A stretch of 64,000 bases of DNA from Telopea speciosissima. Its lineage: Eukaryota; Streptophyta; Magnoliopsida; Proteales; Proteaceae. The notes below the pieces were generated by a model. The model did no database searches, was not told the DNA's origin, and saw only the letters and a list, made by a program, of their open reading frames with translations. Within the stretch, counting starts at the first letter, position 1. The number at the start of each line of letters is the position of its first letter. The stretch spans positions 55,360,593 through 55,424,592 of the forward strand of contig NC_057923.1 in the NCBI RefSeq assembly GCF_018873765.1, read 5' to 3'. Shown one piece after another: positions 24,090-34,458 of this stretch. The position numbers and the translations under genes were made by a program.

Positions 24090-24401
24090 TGTTCCTTCCT
24101 CCTTGAGTTTGGTCTTGACCTCAAGACCAAGTTCCAGAAACTGCAGCCACATTGCCTCAACATTCTCCCAAGTTGCTTCAGCGGGAGACAGACCTCGCCA
24201 GTGTATAAGGACTTGATCCTGCCGTTTGTGAATGCGGTGATTTAATACTGCTTGTGGCATAGGATGTAGTGTCTTGTCCTCACACACCATAGGCAGCTCG
24301 TCTTGAACATGGTAGTGTTCCCCAATTTGCTTCTTAAGAAGAGATACATGAAATGTAGGGTGTATTTTGGAATGCGAGGGCAATGCTAATGTATAAGCCA
24401 C
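24087..24401 (-). pseudogene. Chromovirus copy A: C-terminal integrase tail and chromodomain
   Basis: The frame continues past an in-frame TAG that ends the preceding segment (stop at 24435). The last 50 residues (AVLNHRIHKRQDQVLIHWRG, then ATWENVEAM) are a chromodomain, which marks the element as a chromovirus. The final TGA uses the first three bases of the 3' LTR, so the polyprotein ends exactly at the LTR boundary. Confidence 0.85.
24090..24104 (-). other. Polypurine tract of copy A
   Basis: Minus strand AGGAGGAAGGAACA lies directly against the 3' LTR. This is the expected plus-strand primer site. It is also coding (the last residues of the polyprotein). Confidence 0.85.
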
Positions 24402-24434
24402 CTTCCCAACACGCTTGAGAACCTGATAAAGACC

Positions 24435-25946
24435 CTAATATCGGGGTGCCAGCTTCTGCGTCTTCCTCAAGGCAAGAGAAGTTTGGCGGTAGGGATGCAA
24501 CTTGAGGTAGACCCAGTCTCCCACCACAAATTCACGTTCCTGATGTTTTTGATCATAGACCCGCTTCATGCGATTCTGTGCTTCCTTGAGATTCTGGTGC
24601 AACTCCTTGATTTGGATGTCCCTGTCTATTAATTGTTGCTCCACTGCTTCGACCTTGGCTGACCCAGGTACATAAGTAAGGAGTGATGGCGACGGTCGGC
24701 CATAAACTATGTTGAAAGGTGTAGTTCTAATGGCGGAATGCCAACTGGTGTTGTAGCAGTATTCAGCCCATGCCAGCCATTTTCCCCACTCCTTCGGATG
24801 AGAACTCGTGAAACACCTGAGGTACATCTCCATTGTTCGATTTACCACCTCACTTTGGCCATCGGTTTGGGGGTGATATGCCGAAATGAGGTTAAAATGC
24901 GTTCCATTGAGTTTAAAGAGCTCCTGCCAAAAATTACTAGTAAAAGTAGGATCTCGGTCACAGACGATGGACTTGGGCATTCCATGGAGTTTGAAAACAT
25001 GATCAAAAAATTGTTGAGCTACACTTGCAGCCGTATAGGGGTGTGACAGAGAAATAAAATGGCCATACTTTGAGAGTCGATCAACTACCACCAATATAAC
25101 CGTTTTACCCTTTGAATTAGGGAGACCTTCCACGAAATCCATGGAAATATCCTCCCATACCCGTTCAGGGATAGGGAGCGGTTGTAACAACCCTGCTGGG
25201 GTCTGCAACTCAGCCTTGTGAAGCTGACACATGTCACACCTAGCCAGCTTCTCGAGTATAGTTCTCCACATTCCTAGCCAATAGAAAGTCGTCCTTATCC
25301 TTTGAGAAGTTTTTTGATAGCCTTCATGCGTGTTGTTGTGGAACTGGTCAATGATAGTGTTGATAAGTGGAGAATTTTTTGGGAGATAAATTCCCGACTT
25401 AAAAAATATCACACCTTCTCTAACCTCCCACGGCCCAACTACCTCGTCATCCCTGATTTTTTGGATAAGGAGTTGCATATCCTCACTAGACCCAATTTCC
25501 TCCTTAATAGCAGCCACCCAATTTGTTAGAGGTTGAGATAGAGCCACCAAGTTAGGATGGGTCGATCCTTCTTCTTCTCCTCCTATTTTTTCTCTCCTTG
25601 ATGATGTGTCAACTCCCACTAAGGTACTTAGAGTTGCCATATTTGACTTGACCGTTTCTTCCTCTTCCTTCCCTATTTCTTCTCTTCTTGATAAGGCATC
25701 AACCACAACATTCTCTTTCCCCTTTTTATACTCCATTAAAAAATCGTAGTGCATGAGTTTGAATAACCACCTTTGTTGGGCGGGGGTAGTTATTTTCTGC
25801 TCCCACAAATACTTCAAACTCCTTTGATCGGTTCTAACCACGAACTGTCGCCCAATCAGATAAGAGTGCCACTTCTGAACTGCTACCACGAGTGCTAGAA
25901 TTTCCTTTTCGTACGTGGAAAGGAAAATTCCTTCCTTGCAAGGCAA
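24435..25946 (-). pseudogene. Chromovirus copy A: RNase H end and integrase
   Basis: 503-codon open segment. It starts in the RNase H domain (STYEKEILALVVAVQKW, then VVRTDQRSLKYL). Then comes the integrase zinc finger with His 203, His 207, Cys 237 and Cys 240. The DDE core follows: Asp 270 (SMDFVEGLP), Asp 330 (VCDRDPTF) and Glu 366 (GQSEVVNRT), with 35 residues between the last two, as expected. The segment ends at a TAG after KLAPRY. It is joined to the upstream reading frame only through a 2-bp deletion near 25928. Confidence 0.9.
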
Positions 25947-26358
25947 GGCTTAGAAAAGCAATAGGCCTTTTTTGTAGGAGCACTGCACCAATACCTGATC
26001 CACTAGCATCACATTCCATGATAAATGGTGAGGAAAAATCAGGTAACGCCAAGATAGGTGCACGTGTCATCGCGTCCTTCAAGTGCTTGAAAGCCTCATT
26101 TGTAGTAGGAGTCCATTCAAAATTGTTCTTCTTTAGCATCCCTCTGAGAGGTCCAGCTATTTTATCGTGATTTTGAATAAATTTACGATAATATCCGGTA
26201 AGACCCAGGAATCCATGCATGGCCTTCACAAACTTGGGCTTGGGCCAGCCAAGCACTGCTAAAATTTTATCAGGGTCGACTGCTACTCCATCGGCAGAGA
26301 TTATGTGACCTAGGTACTGTACGCTAGGCTGCCCAAACTGGCACTTCTCTTTCTTCAC
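25834..26358 (-). pseudogene. Chromovirus copy A: RT connection and RNase H start
   Basis: Follows an in-frame TAA (copy B has CAA at this place). Encodes CQFGQPSVQYLGHIISADG, GFLGLTGYYRKFI, and the RNase H start MECDASGSGIGAVLLQ. After about residue 143 the frame is lost because two bases present in copy B are missing here. Confidence 0.85.
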
Positions 26359-26367
26359 GAATAATTT

Positions 26368-28368
26368 TTATTCCTTTAGAATCTGCAAAGCCTTCTCTAA
26401 ATGCTCCAGATGCTCCTCCCATGTGGTACTATAAATCAAAATATCGTCAAAGAAAACCAAAATGAATTTCCTTAGGTGTTCTTTGAATACCTGGTTCATT
26501 AAAGCTTGGAACGCAGAGGGTGCATTGGTAAGGCCGAACGGCATTACCAAGAACTCATAGTGGCCATGGTGAGTTCTAAATGCCAACTTCTCCGTGTCCT
26601 TTGGCACAACTCTGATTTGGTGATATCCGGAGCGAAGATCCAGTTTAGTAAAGAACCGGGCTCCATGGAGTTCATCCAATAACTCATCAATGAGAGGGAT
26701 CAGAAACTTGTCCTTAATGGTAATTTTATTCAATGCCCGATAATCAACGCACATGCACCAAGAATTGTCATGTTTCTTCACAAGTATAACGGGCGATGAA
26801 TATGGGCTGTTGCTGGGCCGTATGATTCCTGTGGAGAGCATATCCACCACCAACCGTTCAATTTCCTTTTTTTGCAAATACGGATGACGATAGGCCTTCA
26901 CACATGTCGGTTGGGAGTTGGCTTTGAGTGGAATTCGGTGATCATGTAACCGAGTGGGAGGTACTCCTTTTGGCTCATCAAAAATCTCTTTGAAACGGTT
27001 GAGGAGTTTATGTAGGTGAGCTGAAGTGGGTTCCACCTCAATCTTGGTGGGTAGAATTGAGCATAGGTGTAACAAGAGTCCTTGTTTGCTCCTCCTTGTT
27101 TCACGAGTGGGATCTTCAATAATCTTATCCATTCCTGCTGATATTCCCGTGAGTGTAACCTCCTTTCCCGCCACCTCATATTTCATGATAAGGTTGGCAG
27201 AGTCCCAAGTAATAGGGCCTAGAGTTTGCAGCCAATGGGCACCCAACACAACTTCAAAACCACCCAAGGCTAGGAGAAAGAAATCTGCAACGATTGTAAC
27301 TCCTTGAACATTTAAAGACACATTTTTGCACATACCTGGGCTGGATATCTTCTCTCTAGAAGCCACCATTACCTCAAATGGTTGCTGATTTGTAGGAGAG
27401 ATCCCCACTTTTTTTGCTACCTTTAAACTCAAAAAATTATGGGTACTCTCAGAGTCGACCAGCACAGTCACTGCCACGTGGACAAGCCTCCCTACCACTC
27501 TCATCATTTTAGGAGTTTTCACCCCACAAATAGCGTGCAAAGAAATCTTTGGTATTTCTTCCACCTCCTCAGCAACGTCGTTCACCAGAGTTGTTTCTTC
27601 TTCCTCTTCTGGGTCACACCCCTCTATTAAGAAAAGTTTCTTGCATCTATGACCAGACACAAAGTGCTCGTTACAGTTGTAACAGAGCCCCTTTGCCCTC
27701 TGCTCTTGCATCTCTCCAGTCGACATGCGCTTAATGGGTAAGGTGTTTCCTCCGTTGGAAGCTTCTTCATTGGCTACCATGAACTTGCGTCGCTCCGCCG
27801 GTGGAAAACTTCTTCGCATTGATAGGTTCTTAGCCTCGAACAGTCGTGCTAACCCAATAGCACTAGAGAGTGTGGCTGGTTGCCTGGCTAGAACGTCAGC
27901 CTTGATGTTGTCGCGGAGTCCGCTCACAAAACAACTGATTTGCCGATTAGGTGGCAATTGACCCACCTTTGATAAAATCCTCTCGAATTTTGCTTGGTAA
28001 TCACGTACAGAACCAGTTTGTTGCAACTTGGCCAACTCGCCAAAAAAGTCTTGGAATGGAGTCGACCCAAATCGAGCGTGTAGCCCTTCACAAAAATCCG
28101 CCCATGTTACTCCTCCATCGCTTTGCTTGTAGAGCTGGTACCACAACTGCGCTTCCCCTTCTAGGTGAAAGGATGCCAAGGCAACCCGTTCCTCCTCTGG
28201 TGTTTGATGGAACGCAAAAAATTGCTCTACTCGGTAGGTCCAAGTTATTGTGTCATCTCCACCATTGTAGCGGGGAAAATCCAGCTTAACTATCTTGGGA
28301 AGATAAGATTGCTGCGACGACATGGTGCGCACAATAGAATTTTGTAAGGGAGTTTTGGGCAGCCCCAA
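26368..28368 (-). pseudogene. Chromovirus copy A: gag, protease and reverse transcriptase
   Basis: 666-codon open segment. Gag spans about 25-200 (ITWTYRVEQFF, RFGSTPFQDFFGEL). A zinc knuckle lies at 229-242 (CYNCNEHFVSGHRC, the C-x2-C-x7-H-x-C form). The protease follows, but its active site reads Asp-Ser-Glu at 305-307 where copy B has Asp-Ser-Gly, a change expected to abolish activity. RT motifs: [31 protein letters not shown] and the catalytic FFDD at 639-642. It ends at a premature TAA after LQILKE. Upstream, another TAA (about 28426) separates it from the polyprotein start at 28563. Confidence 0.9.
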
Positions 28369-28425
28369 GTGCTGAGTAGAAGCTCTTGAATTCTCCCCTA
28401 GATTCCCCTCTTTGCGGTTGGGTGG

Positions 28426-28563
28426 TTACGAAACCATTCGCTCAAACATCTCTCCAATCTTTGCAAGCAGTTGTTCCTGACCTTCAAGCTTGGTCAAAAT
28501 CTGTTGTTGCCCTTCATTAAGAGAGTTAACATCTCCCTCCAATCTTTTCACCCTCTGAACCAT
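28426..28563 (-). pseudogene. Chromovirus copy A: polyprotein N-terminus
   Basis: ATG at 28563, 22 bp inside the LTR boundary. Encodes a short charged, Gln-rich stretch (RLEGDVNSLNEGQQQILTKL) before a TAA. Copy B has a sense codon there but its own stops nearby. Confidence 0.65.
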
Positions 28564-28568
28564 TTCCA

Positions 28569-28580
28569 AGCTCTGATACC
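28569..28580 (-). other. Primer-binding site of copy A (initiator Met tRNA)
   Basis: Minus strand TGGTATCAGAGC, the standard complement of the 3' end of plant initiator methionine tRNA, four bases inside the LTR. Confidence 0.9.
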
Positions 28581-28584
28581 AAGT

Positions 28585-29001
28585 TGGTATATATTGAGTA
28601 GAACCCTTCCCTTTCTTATCTATGTTGCTAGTAGAAGGAAGTGAGAGAAGGTTTAATGATGGAAAAATCAAGTAATCACCCAAGGACACTAGCTTTACTG
28701 AGGAAGCCTGACCTCCCTACTCAAGAGTAGATTAATTTAGGTTCAAAGATGCAATATTCATTCCCACCATGATATTTAACTACGTACAATAGAATATAAC
28801 TGACTCAAGACTCCTCACTACCTCTCCCCTATAACCGCCCACATACAACTTCCCACCTCCAATAACTAACCCCCACATGATCTCACATGTGATCATGGAC
28901 CCACTTAAGGAAAACTAAATGGGCACTACTAGAAGAAAACCAAACCAGAATAGCTACCCCCATGCACGTAGGGTGCTACCCATGCGTTATTGCATGTATC
29001 A
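28585..29001 (-). repeat. LTR 2 (shared middle LTR)
   Basis: 417 bp. Serves as the 5' LTR of copy A and the 3' LTR of copy B. It is the most diverged of the three (about 8-9 differences to each outer LTR by eye). Most of its private changes are transitions. Confidence 0.95.
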
Positions 29002-29760
29002 TGTTCCTCCCTCCTTGAGTTTGGTCTTGACCTCAAGACCAAGTTCCAGAAACAGCAGCCACATTGCCTCAACATTCTCCCAAGTTGCTTCAGCGGGAGA
29101 CAGACCTCGCCAGTGTATAAGGACTTGATCCTGCCGTTTGTGAATGCGGTGATCTAATACTGCTTGTGGCATACGATGTAGTGTCTTGTCCTCACACACC
29201 ATAGGCAACTTGTCTTGAACATGGTGGTGTTCCCCAATTTGCTTCTTAAGAAGAGATACATAAAATGTAAGGTGTATTTTGGAATGCGCGGGCAATACTA
29301 ATGTATAAGCCACCTTCCCAACATGCTTGAGAACCTGAAAAAGACCATAATATCGGGGTGCCAGCTTCTGCGTCTTCCTCAAGGAAAGAGAAGCTTGGCG
29401 GTAGGGATGCAACTTGAGGTAGACCCAGTCTCCCACCACAAATTCACGTTCCTGATGTTTTTGATCATAGACCCGCTTCATGCGATTCTGTGCTTCCTTG
29501 AGATTCTGCCGCAACTCCTTGATTTGGATGTCCCTGTCTTTTAGTTGTTGCTCCACTGCTTTGACCTTGGCTGACCCAGGTACATAAGTAAGGAGTGATG
29601 GTGGCGGTCGGCCATATACTATGTCGAAAGGTGTAGTTCTAATGGCGGAATGCCAACTGGTGTTGTAGCAGTATTCAGCCCATGCCAGCCATTTTCCCCA
29701 CTCCTTCGGATGAGAACTCGTGAAACACCTGAGGTACATCACCATTGTTCGATTTACCAC
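28999..29760 (-). pseudogene. Chromovirus copy B: integrase C-terminus and chromodomain
   Basis: 253-codon open segment that starts just after the integrase catalytic Glu. Includes VVGDWVYLKLHPYRQ (GPY/F-type module region), KIHLTFYVSLLKK, and the chromodomain AVLDHRIHKRQDQVLIHWRG. The stop TGA again falls on the first bases of the LTR (28999-29001), as in copy A. Copy A has a stop inside this part, copy B does not. Confidence 0.88.
29002..29016 (-). other. Polypurine tract of copy B
   Basis: Minus strand AGGAGGGAGGAACA directly against the middle LTR. Confidence 0.85.
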
Positions 29761-29835
29761 CTCACTTTGGCCATCGGTTTGGGGGTGATATGCCGAACTG
29801 AGGTTGAAATGCGTTCCATTGAGTTTAAAGATCTC

Positions 29836-30753
29836 CTACCAAAAATTACTGGTAAAAGTAGGATCTCGGTCACAGACGATGGACTTGGGCATTCCATGGA
29901 GTTTGAAAATATGATCAAAAAATTGTTGAGCTACACTTGCAGCCGTATAGGGGTGTGACAGAGAAATAAAATGGCCATACTTTGAGAGTCGATCAACTAC
30001 CACCAATATAACCGTTTTACCCTTTGAATTAGGGAGACCTTCCACGAAATCCATGAAAATATCCTCCCATACCCGTTCAGGGATAGGGAGCGGTTGTAAC
30101 AACCATGCTAAGGTCTGCAACTCAGCCTTGTGACGCTGACACGTGTCATACCTAGCCAGCTTCTCGAGTATAGTTCTCCGCATTCCTGGCCAATAGAAAG
30201 TCATCCTTATCCTTTGAGAAGTTTTTTGATAGCCTTCATGCGTGCTGTTGTGGAACTGGTCAATGATAGTGTCGATAAGTGGAGAATTTTTTGGGAGATA
30301 AATTCTCGACTTAAAAAATATCACACCTTCTCTAACTTCCCACGGCCCAACTGCCTCATCATCCCTGATTTTTTGGATAAGGAGTTGCATATCCTCACTG
30401 GACCCAATTTCCTCCTTAATAGCCACCACCCAATTTGTTAGAGGTTGAGATAGAGCCACCAAGTTAGGATGGGTCGATCCTTCTTCTTCTCCTCCTATTT
30501 TTTCTCTCCTTGATGATGTGTCAACTCCCACTAAGGTACTTAGAGTTGCCATATTTGACTTGACCGTTTCTTCCTCTTTCTTCCCTATTTCTTCTCTTCT
30601 TGATAAGGCATCAGCCACGACATTCTCTTTCCCCTTTTTATACTCTATTAAAAAATCGTAGTGCATAAGTTTGAATAACCACCTTTGTTGGGCGGGGGTA
30701 GTTATTTTCTGCTCCCACAAATACTTCAAACTCCTTTGATCGGTTCTAACCAT
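29836..30753 (-). pseudogene. Chromovirus copy B: RNase H end and integrase core
   Basis: 305-codon open segment. The zinc finger keeps His 168, His 172 and Cys 205, but the first Cys is a Tyr (LARYDTCQ, where copy A has LARCDMCQ). Catalytic Asp 235 (MDFVEGLP) and Asp 295 (VCDRDPTF) are present. It ends at TAG after TSNFW, where copy A has CAG. The Glu of the triad lies just beyond that stop. Confidence 0.88.
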
Positions 30754-31354
30754 GAACTGCCACCCAATCAGATAAGAGTGCTACTTCTGAACTGCTACCA
30801 CGAGTGCTAGAATTTCCTTTTCGTACGTGGAAAGGAAAAGATTCCTTCCTTGCAAGGCGTGGCTTAGCAAAGCAATAGGCCTTTTTTTGTAGGAGCACTG
30901 CACCAATACCCGATCCACTAGCATCACATTCCACAATAAATGGTGAGGAAAAATCAGGTAACGCCAAGACAGGTGCATGTGTCATCGCGTCCTTCAAGTG
31001 CTTAAAAGCCTCATCTGCAGTAGGAGTCCATTCAAAATTGTTCTTCGTTAGCATCCCTGTGAGAGGTCCAGCTATTTTATTATAATTTTGAATAAATTTA
31101 CGATAATATCCTGTAAGACCCAAGAATCCACGCATAGCCTTCACAGACTTGGGCTTGGGCCAGCCAACCATTGCTGAAATTTTATCGGGGTCGACTGCTA
31201 CTCCATCGGCAGAGATTATGTGACCTAGGTACTGTATGCTAGGCTGCCCAAACTGGCACTTATCTTTCTTCACAAATAATTTTTGCTCCTTTAGAATCTG
31301 CAAAGCCTTCTCTAAATGCTCCAAATGCTCTTCCCATCTGGTACTATAAATCAA
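30746..31354 (-). pseudogene. Chromovirus copy B: RT connection and RNase H start
   Basis: Encodes CQFGQPSIQYLGHIISADG and VECDASGSGIGAVLLQ. It then loses frame at a run of seven T (six in copy A) near 30888. The correct frame continues in 30978-30781 but soon meets a TAG in place of Trp. Confidence 0.85.
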
Positions 31355-31361
31355 AATATTG

Positions 31362-31769
31362 TCAAAAGAAAACCAAAATGAATTTCCTTAGGTGTTCTTT
31401 GAATACCTGGTTCATTAAAGCTTGGAACGTAGAGGGTGCATTGGTAAGGCCGAACGGCATTACCAAGAACTCATAGTGGCCATGGTGAGTTCTAAATGCC
31501 GTCTTCTCCGTGTCCTTTGGCACAACTCTGATTTGGTGATATCTGGAGCGAAGATCCAGTTTAGTAAAGAACCGGGCTCCATGGAGTTCATCCAATAACT
31601 CATCAATGAGAGGGATCGAAAACTTGTCCTTAATGGTAATTTTATTCAATGCCCGATAATCAACGCACATGCGCCAAGAATTTTTGTGTTTCTTCACAAG
31701 TATAACGAGCGATGAATATGGGCTGTTGCTAGGCCGTATGATTCCTGTGGAGAGCATATCCGCCACCAA
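31362..31769 (-). pseudogene. Chromovirus copy B: reverse transcriptase core
   Basis: Encodes [32 protein letters not shown] and [15 protein letters not shown]. It stops at ILVFF because one extra base near 31366-31371 shifts the frame inside the catalytic FFDD motif. The usual Gly of RSGYHQ is Arg here. Confidence 0.88.
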
Positions 31770-31773
31770 CCGC

Positions 31774-33333
31774 TCAATTTCCTTTTTTTTTTAAATACGG
31801 ATGATGATAGGCCTTCACACATGTCGGTTGGGAGTTGGCTTTGAGTGGAATTCGGTGGTCATGTAACCAAGTGGGAGGTAATCCTTTTGGCTCATCAAAA
31901 ATCTCTTTGAAACGGTTGAGGAGTTTATGTAGGTGAGCTGAAGTGGGTTCCACCTCAGTCTTGGTGGGCAGAATTGAGCATAGGTGTAACAAGAGTCCTT
32001 GTTTCCTCCTCCTAGTTTCACGAGTGGGATCTTCAATAATCTTATCCATTCCTGCTGATATTCTCGTGAGTGTAACCTCCTTTCCCGCCACCTCATATTT
32101 CATGATAAGGTTGGCAAAGTCCCAAGTAATAGGGCCTAGAGTTTGCAACCAATGGGCACCCAACACAGCTTCATAACCACCCAAGGCTAGGAGAAAGAAA
32201 TCCGCAACGATTGTAACTCCTTGAACATTTAAAGACACATTTTTGCACATACCTGGGCTGGATATCTTCTCTCTAGAAGCCACCATTACCTCAAATGGTT
32301 GCTGATTTGTAGGAGAGATCCCCACTTTTTTTGCTACCTTTAAACTCAAAAAATTATGGGTACTCCCAGAGTCAACCAGCACAGTCACTGCCACGTGGCC
32401 AAGCCTTCCTACCACTCTCATCGTTTCAGGAGTTTTCACCCCACAAATAGCGTGCAAAGAAATCTCTGGTATTTCTTCCACCTCCTCAGCAACGTCGTTC
32501 ACCAGAGTTGTTTCTTCTTCCTCTTCTGGGCCACACTTGCATCTATGACCAGGCACAAAATGCTCGTTACAGTTGTAACAGAGCCCCTTTGCCCTCCGCT
32601 CTTGCATCTCTCCAATCGACATACGCTTAATGGGTAAGGTGTTTCCTCCGTTGGAAGCTTCTTTATTGCCTACCATGAACTTGCGTGGCTCCGCTGGTGG
32701 AAAACTTCTTCGCATTGATAGGTTCTTAGCCTCGAACAGCCGTGCTAACCCAATAGCACTAGAGAGTGTGGCTGGTTGCGCGGCTAGAACGTCAACCTTG
32801 ATGTTGTCGCGGAGTCCGCTCACAAAACAACTGATTTGCCGATTAGGTGGCAATTGACCCACCTTTGATAAAATCCTCTCGAATTTTGCTTGGTAATCAC
32901 GTACAGAACTAGTTTGTTGCAACTTGGCCAACTCGCCAAAAAAGTCTTGGAATGGAGTCAGCCCAAATCGAGCGTGTAGCCCTTCACAAAAATCCGCCCA
33001 TGTTACTCCTCCATCGCTTTGCTTGTAGAGCTGGTACCACAACTGCGCTTCCCCTTCTAGGTGAAAGGATGCCAAGGCAACCCGTTCCTCCTCTGGTGTT
33101 TGATGGAACGCAAAAAATTGCTCTACTCGGTAGATCCAAGTTATTGTGTCATCTCCACCATTGTAGCGGGGAAAATCCAGCTTGACTATCTTGGGAAGAT
33201 AAGATTGCTGCGACGACATGGTGCGCACAACAGAATTTTGTAAGGGAGTTTTGGGCAGCCCCAAGTGCTGAGTAGAAGCTCTTGAATTCTCCCCTACATT
33301 CCCCTCTTCGCGGCTGGGTGGTTGCGAAACCAT
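31774..33333 (-). pseudogene. Chromovirus copy B: gag and protease
   Basis: 519-codon open segment. Gag, zinc knuckle CYNCNEHFVPGHRC at about 252-265, and a protease with intact Asp-Ser-Gly at about 321-323 (VDSGSTHNFL). Relative to copy A, 21 bp are missing just after the zinc knuckle, in frame. It ends at a frameshift in a run of ten T (31791-31800) where copy A reads seven T then GC. Upstream stops separate it from the polyprotein ATG at 33459. Confidence 0.9.
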
Positions 33334-33465
33334 TCACTCAAACATCTCTCCAATCTTTGCGAGCAGTTGTTCCTGACCTTCAAGCTTGGTCAAAATCTGC
33401 TGCTGCCCTTCATTAAGAGAGTTAACATCTCCCTCCAATCATTCCACCCTCTGATCCATTTCCAA

Positions 33466-33477
33466 GCTCTGATGCCA
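33466..33477 (-). other. Primer-binding site of copy B, one mismatch
   Basis: Minus strand TGGCATCAGAGC next to LTR 3. It differs from the initiator-tRNA complement at one base (C for T), presumably a later mutation. Confidence 0.85.
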
Positions 33478-33480
33478 AGC

Positions 33481-33897
33481 TGGTATATACTGAGCAGAAC
33501 CCTTCCCTTTCTTACCTATGTTGCTAGTAGAAGGAAGTGAGAGAAGGTTTAATGATGGAAAAATCAAGTAATCACACAAGGACACTGGCTTTACTGAGGA
33601 AGCCTGACCTCCCTACTCAAGAGTAGATTAATTTAGGTTCAAAGATGCAATATTCATTCCCACCATGATATTTAACTACGTACAATAAAATATAACTGAC
33701 TCAAGACTCCTCACTACCTCTCCCCTATAACCGCCCACATACAACTTCCCACCTCCAATAACTAACCCCCACATGATCTCACATGTGATCATGGACCCAC
33801 TTAAGGAAAACTAAATGGGCACTACTAGAAGAAAACCAAACCAGAATAGCTACCCCCATGCACGTAGGGTGCTGCCCATACGTTATTGCATGTATCA
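33481..33897 (-). repeat. LTR 3 (5' LTR of copy B)
   Basis: 417 bp with the same termini as the other two. It is followed directly by the target duplication CAGGC (33898-33902). Confidence 0.95.
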
Positions 33898-33902
33898 CAG
33901 GC
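33898..33902. repeat. Target-site duplication CAGGC (right)
   Basis: Exact match to 23668-23672, showing that the whole three-LTR array occupies one insertion site. Confidence 0.9.
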
Positions 33903-34280
33903 AGCAGCAGAGGCTCCAATGCCAAACTCTTTTTTTTCAGTTTTTAAACTCACATCATTTGCCCTTAATGAATATTTTGATAAATAAAATTTAAAAGAAG
34001 AGGAAAAGTCAACGAGATATGAGTTAGTACTTGTGTATGCACTAAGAAACAGGTAAGTGGTCCTAGAACTACCAGTAGACTTCTGCAACATATTATCGTG
34101 AATAAAATTTGCCCTATATTATCACCTCCATGCACAATCAAATAATTAATCAAGGGAAGAGGGTTCCCTGTGTTGCTAGTGTGAAGAAGAATCTACACGC
34201 TATACTAATGGTTACCAGAAAATATATATATATATGATACATACATATTCAAAACAGGAAAGAGAAAATAATTAAAACAT

Positions 34281-34458
34281 GGGCAAGAGATCGTTGTTTG
34301 GTCATGTAGCCCTTTTATCAGCATGGGGGCCAAAGAAAGTGTGCAAAGGAGCATCAACATGAATGAGATTTTTAATTTCATGGGAGGTGGGGGTGGTAAT
34401 TTCACGTGCTTATGTGTTTGGGTGCAAGACTACATGACCAGGCAACATTCTTTTTCCC
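34281..34458. mobile_element. Mutator-like fold-back MITE, perfect 9-bp duplication
   Basis: Left end GGGCAAGAGATCGTTGTTTGG and right end (reverse complement) GGGAAAAAGAATGTTGCCTGG are inverted repeats that continue into ..TCATGTAG. Flanked by TTAAAACAT at 34272-34280 and 34459-34467. Other local elements with similar ends are at 36953-37113 and 47763-47915, and a left-arm fragment lies at about 36428-36520. Confidence 0.85.

Larger units (their letters stand above)
23673..33897 (-). mobile_element. Tandem Ty3/gypsy chromovirus: LTR-internal-LTR-internal-LTR
   Basis: 10,225 bp. It has three 417-bp LTRs (23673-24089, 28585-29001, 33481-33897) and two internal regions (24090-28584 copy A, 29002-33480 copy B). 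All are read on the minus strand, and the middle LTR is shared. The outer ends carry one perfect 5-bp duplication, CAGGC. The order gag, protease, RT, RNase H, integrase, chromodomain identifies a chromovirus. The short LTRs and roughly 5.3-kb unit length are compatible with the Reina group, but the clade is not proven. Both copies carry several stops and frameshifts and are inactive. Confidence 0.95.
23565..33920. mobile_element. Older fold-back MITE split by the retrotransposon tandem
   Basis: Left part 23565-23672 contains gatcctctgctgccgcctg. Right part 33903-33920 continues cagcagaggctcc. When one copy of the target duplication is discounted, the right side caggcagcagcagaggctcc is the inverted partner of the left arm. 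The LTR retrotransposon therefore inserted into the right arm of a pre-existing hairpin MITE of roughly 120-130 bp. The outer MITE target duplication is not clear. Confidence 0.65.

Noticed and set aside
23668-33902. Two independent adjacent insertions of the same retrotransposon
   Set aside because: The middle LTR is shared, and only one target duplication exists, at the outer borders.
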